A stretch of DNA of 64,000 bases, taken from NCBI RefSeq assembly GCF_029633865.1, contig NC_079211.1, positions 142,333,345 to 142,397,344 on the forward strand, read 5' to 3'. Source of the DNA: Lampris incognitus (Eukaryota > Chordata > Actinopteri > Lampriformes > Lampridae). A program made the translations under genes and the position numbers. Every line of letters starts with the position of its first letter. Position 1 is the first letter of the stretch. Under the pieces are notes generated by a model. It saw only the letters and a list, made by a program, of their open reading frames with translations. It was not told the origin of the DNA and searched no databases. This document shows positions 1 to 9,105 of this stretch, in pieces.

Positions 1-9
1 ATAAATGTT

Positions 10-32
10 ATGATTATTATTATTATTATTAT
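10..32. repeat. (ATT)n microsatellite
   Basis: Short run of ATT triplets at the left edge of the window. No other signal. Confidence 0.8.
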
Positions 33-63
33 CTCAGTTGTTCTAATGATTTCAGATTGTTAT

Positions 64-230
64 GCTCATATCCATCCATCCATCCATCTATCTATTATCC
101 AAACCGCTTATCCTGCTCTCAGGGTCACGGGGATACTGCAGCCTATCCCAGCAGCCATTGGGCGGCAGGTGGGGGAGACACCCCCGACAGGCCACCAGTC
201 CATCACAGGGCCCACACACACACACACACA
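64..230 (+). repeat. teleost TCCATCC-type dispersed repeat with (CA)n tail
   Basis: Begins with CATCCATCC units, continues through TTATCCAAACCGCTTATC, GATACTGCAGCCTATCCCAG and GCGGCAGG, and ends in a CA run. The same consensus recurs at 35281-35465, 44574-44786 and 57042-57198, and as short pieces at 28538, 36906, 46227 and 58638. It is a very common dispersed fish repeat; the reading frames across it are not genes. Confidence 0.85.
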
Positions 231-327
231 TACCTAGGGATAATTTGTCCAAATGTACATATAACTCTGTTATACCACTCTCTAGTAGTGCCATCTCTCA
301 ATGCCCTAGGTGAAAGTAATGATTATT

Positions 328-332
328 GTTAC
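328..332. repeat. target site duplication GTTAC (left)
   Basis: GTTAC flanks the left end of the gypsy element and is repeated exactly at 4767-4771. A 5-bp duplication is typical of Ty3/gypsy integration. Confidence 0.9.
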
Positions 333-542
333 TGTAATGTCCGTAGACGCCTCGTCTTACTGACATAAGAATAATTCAAGAACGAGCCGACTTCGTAGGT
401 TCTTAACTGTGTAGCTTTTACTAGCGTTCATCCGACATACAACCTTCATAACATGCGCTTCCAACTTCCTGTATACGTCACACGCACTGCACGTACATCC
501 GTGAGTAGGTCAAGTTAAACACGTGACCTTTCATTCATTACA
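333..542 (-). repeat. 3' LTR of the gypsy element
   Basis: 210 bp, starting TGTAATGTCC and ending ATTACA on the plus strand, identical to 4557-4766. On the coding strand it is the 3' LTR. It is preceded there by a purine-rich stretch (complement of 543-556, TTAGAGGGGGAGA) that serves as polypurine tract. Confidence 0.95.
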
Positions 543-668
543 TCTCCCCCTCTAAGATTATTTTCTAAACATTTCTCTGAACATTTACTGCCAACAATTT
601 TAACCTGTATATCACCCCCCTTTTCACAAAAAATTAAAAATCTCCCACAGTACACAAGTCCATACGCC

Positions 669-3600
669 TCACAAATCCAGCCGGATTGCAGGCTTGCTCA
701 CCCTGCCAGAGCGAGTAACATATGGTGTGAAAGTTGGCATTTCTGCTGCTCGGGACTCATCCGTGTTTCCACTCTCCCCTGGAGTGACATGGTCAGGATC
801 CCTGCTGACAGAGGTGAGTGTTTTGGGTGTGGCCAACAGGTGGCGCCTGTTCCTTCTGTAATGTTCACCTTGAGCTGTCTCCACTATGTAGGATCTGGGA
901 GTGGAGCTCTGACTGTGAACAACTGCTGGCATTGTCCATGTTTTCTGTCCATCAGGTTTGGTGAGTACTGCGTCACCCGAGTTCAGTGGGCGCAGTGTCC
1001 GCACGCCGTTCCTGCGGTTGTAGTAGAAAGCCTGCCTCGATTTGGCTGCGGCGTCAGCGGTTTTGATCAGTTCCTCTTTAGGCCAGGCCGGTTTCAGGTT
1101 ATGCTGCAATGTGGGTAAGGTGGTTCTGAGTCTCCTACCCATGAGCAATTCCGCTGGACTGGCTCCAGTGGAAGAAGAGGGTGTAGCTCTGTATGTCAAC
1201 AGGGCGAGGAGAGGGTCTTCCTGCCTTAATATGCTTTTGGCTATCTGAACAGCCCTCTCTGCCTGTCCATTACTCTGGGGGTAGTGTGGGCTTGAAGTCA
1301 CATGGATGAAATCATAATCCTCACTGAACCTCCTCATCTCTTCTGAAACTAGCTGTGGCCCATTATCGCTAACTACAATTTCAGGGATACCAAAACGTGC
1401 AAATGTAGCCTTCAGCCTAGCTACAACCTGACTGCTAGTAGTTGTTGGTAGATTTAGGATCTCCAAAAACCTGGAATAATAGTCAGACACTATCAAGTAG
1501 TTTTGCTTTTTGTACTCACACAGGTCTATGCCAACTTTCTGCCATGGTCTAGATGGGAGCTCACTTGACATTAAAGGCTCTTTTCTCTGTGTGTTCTTGT
1601 GTTCTCTGCAGAATTGACATTGCTGTATCTTTGTTGTAATGTGCTCTGTCATTTTGGGCCACCACACTGACTGGCTAGCTCTCTCTCTGCACTTAACTAT
1701 CCCCTGGTGCCCGTCGTGTATTCTGTCTAAGATCACCTCCCTCATCTCTGTGGGAATGACGATACGACTGCCTCTGATGACTAAACCATCTACCTCAGAT
1801 AACTCCCCTCTCACCTGATAAAAGTCTCTGACTGTCTCCGGCACTTTATCGACATACTCAGGCCAGCCGTGTCTGATGAAGCCCAACACTGTCTGGAGCT
1901 GCAGATCCCCATCCGTGCTCTGTTTTATCTCCTGCATCCTTTGAGGTGTGGCAGGCACCTGGCACACGATGGCATCAATGTGCGCTGCAACATCATCATG
2001 AGAAGCACCATCTCCGTAGCACTGCTCTGGGCCTCTGGAGAGTGCATCAGCCACAGCTAAAGTTTTGCCTGGTGCGTATTCAGCCACTGCATTGAAACGC
2101 ATCAGCCTCATTAACAGTCTCTGGCACCTAATGGGCACATTATCCAAGTCTTTGCTGTTCATGAGAGGCACTAGTGGTTTATGATCGGTGACAAGTCTGA
2201 AATTGTCAAGCCCAAACAAGTACTTCTCGAACCTTTCACATGCCCAGACGCTGGCTAAGCACTCTTTCTCGATCTGTGCGTACCTTGTCTCTGCGTCACT
2301 CAGCCGTCGGGAGCAGTAGGCCACGGGCTTCCAGTGTTCCCCGTGCTGCTGGAGCAGAACGCCTCCCAGCCCGTAGCTGCTGGCATCTGCTGACACCACC
2401 GTAGCCTTAGTGACGTCGTAAAAGGTGAGTACCGGGGCGGTGGTGAGTGCTGCTTTAAGGTCTTGGAATGCTGTGTTCTGTGCAGGTCCCCACAGCCACT
2501 CTGTCATTGCTTTAAGCAGTCCATAAAGCGGCTGACCTACAGTGGACAGCTCTGGGACGTATTTTGCCAAATAGTTCACCATCCCGAGGAACCTCTTGAG
2601 TTCCGTCACGTTCTGGGGCTGAGGAAAGTTCTCTATTCCGGCCACTTTGTCCGGGTCAGGTCTGATGCCTGCCTCGTTGATGATATGACCAAGGAAGCGG
2701 ACTTGTTTCTGTTTGAACTTGCATTTCGCTTGGTTCAGTTTGAGACCTGCTGTTTCAATGACCCCCAGCGCCTCTGCTAGGCGCCGGTCATGGATTTCCT
2801 CAGTCTCTCCATGTATAAGGATGTCATCCATGTACACCTCTGTGCCCTCTAGCCCGGTCAGAGTTTCCGCCATCTTTCTCTGGAAAATCTCTGGAGCACT
2901 CGTTATACCAAATGGAAGGCGGCAGAAAGCATACCTCCCAAATGGGGTGATGAAAGTGGTGAGCCCCCTGCTGTCTTCATGCAAGGGGATCTGGTAAAAC
3001 CCACTTGCTGCATCCAACGTTGTGAAGAACTTTGACCCTGCGAGCCTTGGCATTATTTCCTCCATAGTGGGCAGCACGTATTTCTCACGTTTCACCGCTC
3101 GATTCAGCCTCCTGAGGTCAGCGCAGCAGCGAACCTCTTTCTTGTTCGGTTTCAGCACCGGCACCATAGCGGCGCACCATTCTGTGGGCTGAGTCACTTT
3201 TTCAATAATGCCCTCATTTTCCATGCGCTGCAGTTCTTTCTTAACCAGTGGTACAAGTGGCAGTGGTATCCGTCTGGCTGTATGCACCGCGTATGGCTGG
3301 GCACCCTCCACCAGAGCTATTTTCACTGGGTCTGTTTTCAGCAGTCCACTTGAACCGAAAACTCCACTGACCTCATTCATCCGCTTCACTAGACCCATCT
3401 CCACTGCCTCTGGACGACTCAGCAGACAGCTGCCTCTCCCCTTGATCACATACACTGGAAAGGAGTATTGTTTCTCCTTGTAGTTGGTTGTGGCTTGAAA
3501 CTGTCCTATGCAGCTGATGTTTCCACCTGGGCTTATGAAGCATGTGTCAGGAGGTCCCAGTTTTATGTTTGGCTTCAGCTTTTTAAATGTCCCTTGGTTG

Positions 3601-4517
3601 ATAACAGTAGCGTCAGCCCCCGTGTCAATTTTAAAGGTTATTGGTACATCACTTATTGTTAAACTAACAGTCCAATCTTCCTGACTGCTCTCTTTGCCAA
3701 CTTCTCCCAGAAAGTACAGCTGTTTAACCTCTTCAGTGACTTCTCTCACCGCTTTAGAGTGACATACACGCTCCCAATGTCCCTTTTTATGACACTTGTT
3801 GCACTTACTGTTCGTTGCAGGACACTTCCGCTCATCGGTGTGCTGCGTCTTGCCGCACCTCCCGCATTCATCTACTTTGTTGGTTGCCGGACTGCCGCCA
3901 CCATGACGCTGTCCGCCCTTTTTGTTTTGGCGTTCGTCCCGCCATCGGACAACATTGACGTTAGCCAGCAGGGCCTCTGGTTGGTTAGCTTGGAGGCTGA
4001 GCTGCTTTGTTATTGCCTCCGCCTGGCGCACTTGTTCAATGACTTTCACCAGAGTAAGGTCCGCTGTGAGCTGGAACTGACGGGAGAGCACCTTATCTTT
4101 TATGCCCACTACCAGACGATCTCTGATATGTTCATCCCTCTTGTCCCCAAACTCACAGTGTTCAGACAGCTCATACAATGTCCGGATGTACATCTCCGCT
4201 GTCTCTCCTGGCTGCTGGCTACGTTGATAGAAGCACGCCCTCTCATGTATGATGTTACGGCGGGGAATAAAGTAGCCGTCGAACTTTTTCAGTACGATAT
4301 CATAGTCCACTTTATCACCCTCCGCCGCGAAGTCAAACGAGCTGAATATCTTTTCAGCCTCGCTGCCCATTGCATAAATCAGCGAACTCACTTGAATCTC
4401 CCCGTCGTCTTTATCCAGCTTTGTTGCGAGCCTGAAGCGCGAAAACCTTTGTTTCCACTCCGGCCATTCAACGGGGCAGTCAAACTTGAATTCACTCGGC
4501 GGATTAAACTTCGGCAT
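669..4517 (-). CDS. gypsy Gag-Pol polyprotein, single ORF, 1282 aa
   Basis: Fused Gag-Pol of a Ty3/gypsy retrotransposon. Domains in order: gag (about 1-200); two zinc knuckles (about 218-252, CGRCGKTQHT and CNKCHKKGHWERVC); aspartic protease with DTGAD at 298-302; reverse transcriptase about 410-600 with YMDD at 562-565; RNase H starting near 708 (SADASSYG); integrase with an HHCC-type zinc region (H934 to C970) and a D998, D1051, E1087 triad (DD35E spacing); and a basic C-terminal tail. All catalytic motifs are present and there is no internal stop or frameshift. Gag and Pol share one frame, so no frameshift signal is needed. The start ATG lies 40 bp inside the 5' LTR. The protein should assemble particles, copy its RNA and integrate the cDNA. 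Confidence 0.95.
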   Translation of the reverse strand: MPKFNPPSEFKFDCPVEWPEWKQRFSRFRLATKLDKDDGEIQVSSLIYAMGSEAEKIFSSFDFAAEGDKVDYDIVLKKFDGYFIPRRNIIHERACFYQRSQQPGETAEMYIRTLYELSEHCEFGDKRDEHIRDRLVVGIKDKVLSRQFQLTADLTLVKVIEQVRQAEAITKQLSLQANQPEALLANVNVVRWRDERQNKKGGQRHGGGSPATNKVDECGRCGKTQHTDERKCPATNSKCNKCHKKGHWERVCHSKAVREVTEEVKQLYFLGEVGKESSQEDWTVSLTISDVPITFKIDTGADATVINQGTFKKLKPNIKLGPPDTCFISPGGNISCIGQFQATTNYKEKQYSFPVYVIKGRGSCLLSRPEAVEMGLVKRMNEVSGVFGSSGLLKTDPVKIALVEGAQPYAVHTARRIPLPLVPLVKKELQRMENEGIIEKVTQPTEWCAAMVPVLKPNKKEVRCCADLRRLNRAVKREKYVLPTMEEIMPRLAGSKFFTTLDAASGFYQIPLHEDSRGLTTFITPFGRYAFCRLPFGITSAPEIFQRKMAETLTGLEGTEVYMDDILIHGETEEIHDRRLAEALGVIETAGLKLNQAKCKFKQKQVRFLGHIINEAGIRPDPDKVAGIENFPQPQNVTELKRFLGMVNYLAKYVPELSTVGQPLYGLLKAMTEWLWGPAQNTAFQDLKAALTTAPVLTFYDVTKATVVSADASSYGLGGVLLQQHGEHWKPVAYCSRRLSDAETRYAQIEKECLASVWACERFEKYLFGLDNFRLVTDHKPLVPLMNSKDLDNVPIRCQRLLMRLMRFNAVAEYAPGKTLAVADALSRGPEQCYGDGASHDDVAAHIDAIVCQVPATPQRMQEIKQSTDGDLQLQTVLGFIRHGWPEYVDKVPETVRDFYQVRGELSEVDGLVIRGSRIVIPTEMREVILDRIHDGHQGIVKCRERASQSVWWPKMTEHITTKIQQCQFCREHKNTQRKEPLMSSELPSRPWQKVGIDLCEYKKQNYLIVSDYYSRFLEILNLPTTTSSQVVARLKATFARFGIPEIVVSDNGPQLVSEEMRRFSEDYDFIHVTSSPHYPQSNGQAERAVQIAKSILRQEDPLLALLTYRATPSSSTGASPAELLMGRRLRTTLPTLQHNLKPAWPKEELIKTADAAAKSRQAFYYNRRNGVRTLRPLNSGDAVLTKPDGQKTWTMPAVVHSQSSTPRSYIVETAQGEHYRRNRRHLLATPKTLTSVSRDPDHVTPGESGNTDESRAAEMPTFTPYVTRSGRVSKPAIRLDL

Positions 4518-4538
4518 GACCGCTCGTGTTCAGATACA

Positions 4539-4556
4539 CAGACTATTCTGACACCA
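4539..4556 (-). promoter_or_regulatory. primer binding site of gypsy element
   Basis: Directly inside the 5' LTR the minus strand reads TGGTGTCAGAATAGTCTG. The first 11 bases are complementary to the CCA-tailed 3' end of a tRNA-Leu (recalled, not searched). The TRIM at 6061-6493 has the same but longer tRNA-Leu match. Confidence 0.7.
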
Positions 4557-4766
4557 TGTAATGTCCGTAGACGCCTCGTCTTACTGACATAAGAATAATT
4601 CAAGAACGAGCCGACTTCGTAGGTTCTTAACTGTGTAGCTTTTACTAGCGTTCATCCGACATACAACCTTCATAACATGCGCTTCCAACTTCCTGTATAC
4701 GTCACACGCACTGCACGTACATCCGTGAGTAGGTCAAGTTAAACACGTGACCTTTCATTCATTACA
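4557..4766 (-). repeat. 5' LTR of the gypsy element
   Basis: 210 bp, identical to 333-542, followed at 4767-4771 by the GTTAC target duplication. On the minus strand this is the promoter-bearing LTR. Confidence 0.95.
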
Positions 4767-4771
4767 GTTAC

Positions 4772-5095
4772 TATGACTATTATTATTACAAAAAAGAAAA
4801 AGAAACGATAATCACTCACCATAGTGGCCGTCGGACTGTCAGGTAGCTGTTAGAGGTGAATGGTGGCAAGATAGTGAATTTAAAATACAGGATTGTATCT
4901 TCTCAATGGGGTGGCCTCGCTTTTAAATAATGGCTCTTCAGAGACCTTTGGAATTAAACAGGGCTGTAGGTCCATCCCCTGCCAAAACATTTAATCTCGT
5001 TTAAAAGCTGATTCCACGCACAACAAACGTACGTTTTGTTCATGATTACTCACCGCGCTTCTCTTATGTTTTTGCTGTTGCCTGTAAAATTACAC
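4772..5095 (-). pseudogene. MSMB-like exon 1 and promoter relic
   Basis: About 320 bp that match the exon 1/promoter block of the downstream microseminoprotein genes (30085-30305, 40000-40285, 49045-49345), with scattered substitutions. On the minus strand it holds a TATTTAAA box (4922-4929), a 5' UTR and ACTATG directly followed by GTGAGT, with the ATG at 4820-4822. The gypsy element lies immediately downstream, and exons 2-4 are not in the window; they could lie left of base 1. It is either a broken gene or the intact 5' end of a gene with a large intron. Confidence 0.8.
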
Positions 5096-5105
5096 AACGA
5101 ATTGG

Positions 5106-5133
5106 ATTTAAAAAAAAAAAGAGAGAGAGAGAT
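5106..5133. repeat. A-rich / (GA)n low-complexity run
   Basis: Run of A followed by GAGAGAGAG between the MSMB relic and the SINE target site. No gene seen here. Confidence 0.7.
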
Positions 5134-5194
5134 AATGGTGATGAGTTAGTAGCCTACTACACAACAAACATGAGCCCAATCGAATATAATCTTT

Positions 5195-5665
5195 TTTTTT
5201 ATTTTTATAAATTTATTTCTAGTTTTCCACTTTATCCCACCCGGTTAACCCAATGGCATATGGCCGGAACTCTTGTCGAATACCTCCCCTGGCTCACGTT
5301 TCCACAGGAGGGAGATAGTCGTAACACCAGCTTCCTTCAAGCTCGTGTCGGCCGCTCTCGCTATTTTACACGCTGAAGCCTCGCGTGGATTGCATCACCT
5401 TCAGGCCGCGAAGGAGGCGTAGGGAGAATGCTTTCAGTTGCTTGGCTGCAGGCGCCCGGGTGGGCCAGAGGGGTCGCTGGAGAACAACGAGTCCCCGAAC
5501 ACTACACCCACTATCCCTCCGGTAAGGGTGGCCTAATGAATGCCGTACCCCGTGGACGCTCTGGCCGTGACCGGTTATGGCGAGTCTGGGATACGAACCT
5601 CCCAGCCACGTGACGAACGGGTTGCAAGAACGGCGGTTTATTCCGCTCGGCCACCAGAGCGGCCC
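5195..5665 (-). mobile_element. tRNA-derived SINE (class-II tRNA-like head)
   Basis: Read on the minus strand. The head holds an exact A box (TGGCCGAGCGG) and a near-consensus B box (GGTTCGTATCC), spaced as in a long-variable-arm tRNA such as Leu or Ser. The tail ends in an A-rich run (T run at 5191-5200 on the plus strand). The direct repeat CGAATATAATCTTT flanks it at 5181-5194 and 5666-5679, a target duplication from LINE-type integration. The apparent reading frames inside are not genes. Confidence 0.9.
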
Positions 5666-5689
5666 CGAATATAATCTTTAACACAGGAC

Positions 5690-6060
5690 TTAAAATGATC
5701 TTCTACGCAGAAAAACGCGGTTTAGTCCGCCATCTGAACCAGCCCGCGTTTAGAAGCTCTCCCGCCAGAATTTGCAAGAATTTGGCATATTGGACAAAAT
5801 CGTGGCTGTCGCTGTTGACAATACCACAAACATGGACGTGGCAATAAAAAGGCTACAGTTCATAAAGCTAGGCTGTTTTGCCCACACACTAAATTTTGCT
5901 GCACAAAGTGTCTACTCTCTGGCATCAGTGGCAAAATGGACCGCCAAGATCAGGGATGTTGCCGTCTGGATGAAGCAGACATCCATGGCAAAGCCTGTGC
6001 TCCAGGAGAAGCAGCAAGTCCTAAGTAAGCATCCCTCAGTTCACTTGGCAATCAGCATAT
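5690..6060 (+). pseudogene. hAT (ZBED-like) transposase fragment
   Basis: The open frame from 5772 to 6065 encodes a piece like the RNase-H core of hAT transposases: AVDNTTNMDVAIK (second catalytic-aspartate region) followed by LGCFAHTLNFAAQ, the CxxH motif region. The reading frame is similar upstream from about 5769 (LQEFGILDKIVAVAVDN). The N-terminal domains and C-terminal dimerisation domain are absent. The frame is cut at 6060 by the TRIM insertion. Confidence 0.75.
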
Positions 6061-6217
6061 TGTAGCGAATTCGGGGGACAATGCAACCACAGGAACTGCC
6101 GCGGCCGGGAAGCGAACCCGTATCGCTCGCACCGCAGGAGACATCGCTAACCGCTAGACTAAAAGATCAGACCCGCGAGTCAGCGGCCAGCGTGTCTTCT
6201 TATCCATGCACGTTACA
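6061..6217 (-). repeat. TRIM LTR (3' on coding strand) with tRNA-like box A/B
   Basis: On the minus strand this LTR contains TAGTCTAGCGG (exact A-box consensus) and GGTTCGCTTCC (B box, one mismatch), inside a stretch resembling a tRNA-Glu/Asp. The D-arm (GTCTAGCGGTTAGCGA) and T-arm (CGGGTTCGCTTCCCGG) are both recognisable. Confidence 0.85.
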
Positions 6218-6335
6218 CTACCCCCCCTCCTTCGGGAAGCGCGTCCCCGTGCTTAAGCATATCAGCTCCTTCACGCCTCAGGGCGCATACGCTTCCGATG
6301 GCCTTACGGTCGCTCCATCCCACTTCTGACACCAA

Positions 6336-6493
6336 TGTAGCGAATTCAGGGGGACAACGCAACCACAGGAACTGCCGCGGCCGGGAAGCGAACCCGTATC
6401 GCCCGCACCGCAGGAGACATCGCTAACCGCTAGACTAAAGGGTCAGACCCGCGAGCCAGAGGCCAGCGTGTCTTCTTATCCATGCACGTTACA
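6336..6493 (-). repeat. TRIM LTR (5' on coding strand) with tRNA-like box A/B
   Basis: Near-identical partner of 6061-6217, with a few substitutions. It carries the same embedded tRNA-like promoter boxes. A solo copy of the same LTR sits at 12726-12882. Confidence 0.88.
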
Positions 6494-6497
6494 ATAT

Positions 6498-6959
6498 TGT
6501 GACGGGATTCACAAATTCAGGTCATCATTCCATTTTACGTCCCATTCTATCTTGGTTACTGTGGGAGTGCAGGAATGAGGAATGGAGAGGTCGAGTCAAT
6601 TCCGTTTACTCGCCACACAAAACGACACCGATACAGCACAATCTCTCGTGGCAACCAGCTAACCGCTAGGCTGCTGAAAACATGGCTCCACCCCGGAAAC
6701 TCTAAGCAGAGCCTACGTCAGCACGCTGAACGTCTGCCTTAAAGGAGCAGCAGCCCCTGGTGAATCTACCCTCAACTGTGTATCACCGCAATACAATAAA
6801 AATTGGACTAAAAGGGCAGAACAACATTAGGTTGGGTTGATCACTATGTGGTTGGTGCATTCAAACAACTGTCTTTTGTGTGGTTTTAGAAATTGGCAAT
6901 AGTAAATTGGAAACGTTTTGTACACAAAATACAAGTAGCTGACATCTGAAAATTAAATT
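6498..6959. other. non-coding stretch, nothing recognised
   Basis: No convincing reading frame or repeat was recognised. Segment 6640-6790 resembles an LTR or UTR remnant but could not be assigned. Confidence 0.5.
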
Positions 6960-7007
6960 ATGACCAAAAGAGATGTGATACTCAAAATACTCAAAAGGGA
7001 CATGAAG

Positions 7008-7012
<5 letters not shown>

Positions 7013-7050
<38 letters not shown>
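7013..7050. repeat. (GT)n microsatellite
   Basis: About 19 GT repeats between two anonymous stretches. Confidence 0.95.
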
Positions 7051-7051
<1 letters not shown>

Positions 7052-7138
7052 CTCCACTGCTGGCACCATTTTTAAGTGCAGTAATCTTCTATTTAAAATA
7101 TTTCTTCTTCTTTTCATAACTTTTTCTTCTATTTATAA

Positions 7139-8274
7139 CTTTATTGATCTTAAGAAAGCATTCGACAGACTGTGGCAACAGGCTCTACGGAAAATCATGA
7201 GAAAACAACATCAACAAACACCTTGTCCAAGTTATCAAAGCTCATTATAAAGATTCGAAAAGCGCAGTGCTAGTGGACAGCACACTCAGCGACTGGTTCA
7301 CTACAACAGTAGGAGTGAGATAAGGTTGTTTACTGTCATCGTGCCTTTTCAATGTATTCCTTGACGAGACCATCACCAACACTATGGAGGGTTTTGAACC
7401 AACTCACAATCGGCGGAAGAAAAATCACCAATCCTTTGCTTTGCAGATGACATAGATCTAATCGCCAGCAACAGGGAAGAACTGGCTGAAATAACCAGAA
7501 GCCTGGACAAGGCGGCTCAGGGTATGTTGATGAGTACTTAAAAAAGCAAAATCATGACAACAAAAGATCGCCCGAGGTGGGAGACTGAAGAGATTGAAGA
7601 GCAAAACACTGAAATCATCGTTGGCAGCAAAAAACTTGAAGTCACGTCTTTCAAATATGTCAGATCTGTGTTTAATGAAGACGGAAGATTAGAAAAAGAA
7701 ATTAGGAGCAGAACTGCCATCGCAACAAGTGCAACGACCAAGCTCAACACGATCTGGAAAGATAGAAACCTTGGAATGAAGTAAAAAATGCAACTGTTCC
7801 GCACCATCATAATAGCAACTCTTCTATACGGTGCAGAATCCTCGACCCTAACAAAAGCTATGGAGAAAAAAATACAAACCTTTGACCTTAGAGCATATAG
7901 AAGAATGCTGCAAATCCCACACACAGCGCATGTCACCAACATTGAAGTGCTGAACAGAGTTAAGGAAGCTATTGGTCACCATGACAGTTTACCAACAATG
8001 GTCAAAAAAGGAAATTAAACTGGTTTGGGCACGTTTGCCGAACAGAAAGTACACTTGCAAAGGGCATCCTGCAAGGCCTGGTAGAAGGGACTGGGAAGAG
8101 AGGGAGACCGAGAAAACCCTGGGTAAACATCGGAGAATGGCAACAGATTAGTGTAGTGGAGGCGGAGAGTGCTGCAATGGATAGGGAATGGTGGAAGAGA
8201 CTTGATGAGCCATCAGCTGTGCTCCTACAACCTCCATAGGTTACGGAACTGATGACGATGATCAATCAATCAAT
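7139..8274 (+). pseudogene. 5'-truncated non-LTR reverse transcriptase (RTE/Proto-like LINE)
   Basis: Decayed LINE pol. In successive frames one can read FIDLKKAFDRLWQQALRK (RT palm), FAFADDIDLIASN (catalytic ADD, about 7436-7470), a thumb/connection region (7554-7784), LLYGAESSTLTKAMEKKIQT (7790-7900) and HVTNIEVLNRVKEAIG (7930-7980). Stops near 7321, 7783 and 8016 and several frame changes kill it. The 3' end has the short tandem tail GATGACGATGATC followed by CAATCAATCAATCAA, which is usual for small LINEs. Endonuclease and the N-terminal half are missing, so this is a dead, 5'-truncated copy. The clade assignment is tentative. Confidence 0.8.
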
Positions 8275-8711
8275 CAAGTTGCATCTTCTATTTATTATGA
8301 GCAACTACAGGTGCCTGTCCCCCACCACAGGGACACACAGCACAATCTCCTGCCACAACATTCTCTCCTAAGGTCCCTTCTTTCTCTCTCGTCTCATGTT
8401 CATTGAGTAACCTCGTCCATAACCACAGAAGGTTGAATCAGTTCATCTGGACACAACGTGTTTTGAGAGAAACGTTTCATCACTCATCTAAGTGACCTCT
8501 TCAGTGTCAACTGACTGCAGGTATCCCACCCTTATAAACAATACAGTGGCATAACGACCAAAACCAATGATTGGTTTCATATGCAAACTACTGTGACCAT
8601 TAACTAGTGTACGATTGTCATGTGTATTATTCACAAAGGATTGGGGGGAGTAGTTGCGATCACAGCATTGTAAGATGACAAGAGATGTACTCTTAGACAC
8701 CCCCCCCATCG
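8275..8711. other. no gene seen
   Basis: Segment 8275-8430 shows nothing recognisable. Segment 8440-8650 (AACGTTTCATCACTCATC and following) resembles a dispersed fish repeat sharing the motif family of the inverted repeat at 8780-8956. Confidence 0.4.
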
Positions 8712-9105
8712 ACATTCTCAAAGAAAACATTACATCTGTAGCACTCTTTCGTGGCATGAAACCATATTGCTGCTCATCCAAAGGAATTGAATCAAGTGCA
8801 ACTGGACTTGGTATATACCCGTGAAGACGTTTCGCCTCTCATCCAGACTAGCTTGGTCTAGTCAGAAAGGCACAAACTGATGAAGCCTCTTGGATGAGAG
8901 GCGAAACGTCTTCACGGATATATACCAAGTCCAGTTGCACTTGATTCAATTCCTTTGGATAACCATGACCTGGATGAATGAGAACATTCACAGACATACT
9001 GCTGCTCACTAATCGTCACCTCTCCTCTTAACCTAGCTTCTATTACTCTTTCCCATAGCTTTATGCTGTGGCTGATCAACTTTATACCTCAATAGTTGCT
9101 ACCGG
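8712..9105 (-). pseudogene. RTE LINE fragment, split by an insertion
   Basis: 8712-8776 and 8995-9105 on the minus strand match the RT of the RTE copies in the array (for example 41870-41990: GAGCAGCAGTATGGTTTCAT, and the LISHSMKIWERV region). Together they cover about 60 codons of the finger/palm region. A 218-bp insertion at 8777-8994 separates them. No intact frame remains. Confidence 0.8.
8777..8994. mobile_element. inverted-repeat (foldback) insertion with 14-bp target duplication
   Basis: Arms 8780-8844 and 8892-8956 are inverted complements over 65 bp with one mismatch, separated by a 47-bp spacer that itself holds a small palindrome (GACTAGCTTGGTCTAGTC). The element interrupts the RTE fragment and is bounded by CATAYTGCTGCTCA at 8763-8776 and 8995-9008, a 14-bp duplication with one mismatch. 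That length suggests endonuclease-nick integration (LINE or Penelope type) rather than a cut-and-paste transposase. It has no coding capacity. Confidence 0.75.

Larger units (their letters stand above)
333..4766 (-). mobile_element. intact Ty3/gypsy LTR retrotransposon
   Basis: Complete 4434-bp element read on the minus strand. Two 210-bp LTRs (TG...CA) look identical base for base and are bounded by GTTAC duplications. They enclose one uninterrupted gag-pol frame. There is no env-like frame, so this is a retrotransposon and not a retrovirus. Identical LTRs plus an open frame imply very recent insertion and possible activity. On its right is the MSMB-like exon-1 relic, so it appears to have landed in intron 1 or the flank of a microseminoprotein gene copy. 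Confidence 0.96.
6061..6493 (-). mobile_element. TRIM: 433-bp miniature LTR retrotransposon
   Basis: Two 157/158-bp direct repeats (6061-6217, 6336-6493), each beginning TGTAGCGAATTC and ending CACGTTACA, surround only 118 bp of non-coding internal sequence. On the minus strand the internal part starts with TTGGTGTCAGAAGTGGGAT, a long complement to a tRNA-Leu 3' end (primer binding site), and ends in GGAGGGGGGTAG (polypurine tract). ATAT at 6057-6060 and 6494-6497 is a 4-bp target duplication. With no coding capacity it must be moved by another element, for example a gypsy element using the same primer. Confidence 0.9.

Noticed and set aside
3759-4592. 277-aa plus-strand frame
   Set aside because: Antisense shadow of the gypsy gag region; no independent features.
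333-4766. Endogenous retrovirus
   Set aside because: No env frame, single fused gag-pol with Ty3/gypsy features.
6336-6493. Functional tRNA gene in the TRIM LTR
   Set aside because: Box A/B, D-arm and T-arm are recognisable, but acceptor and anticodon stems do not form convincingly by eye and the sequence is bounded by LTR ends. Treated as a tRNA-derived promoter.
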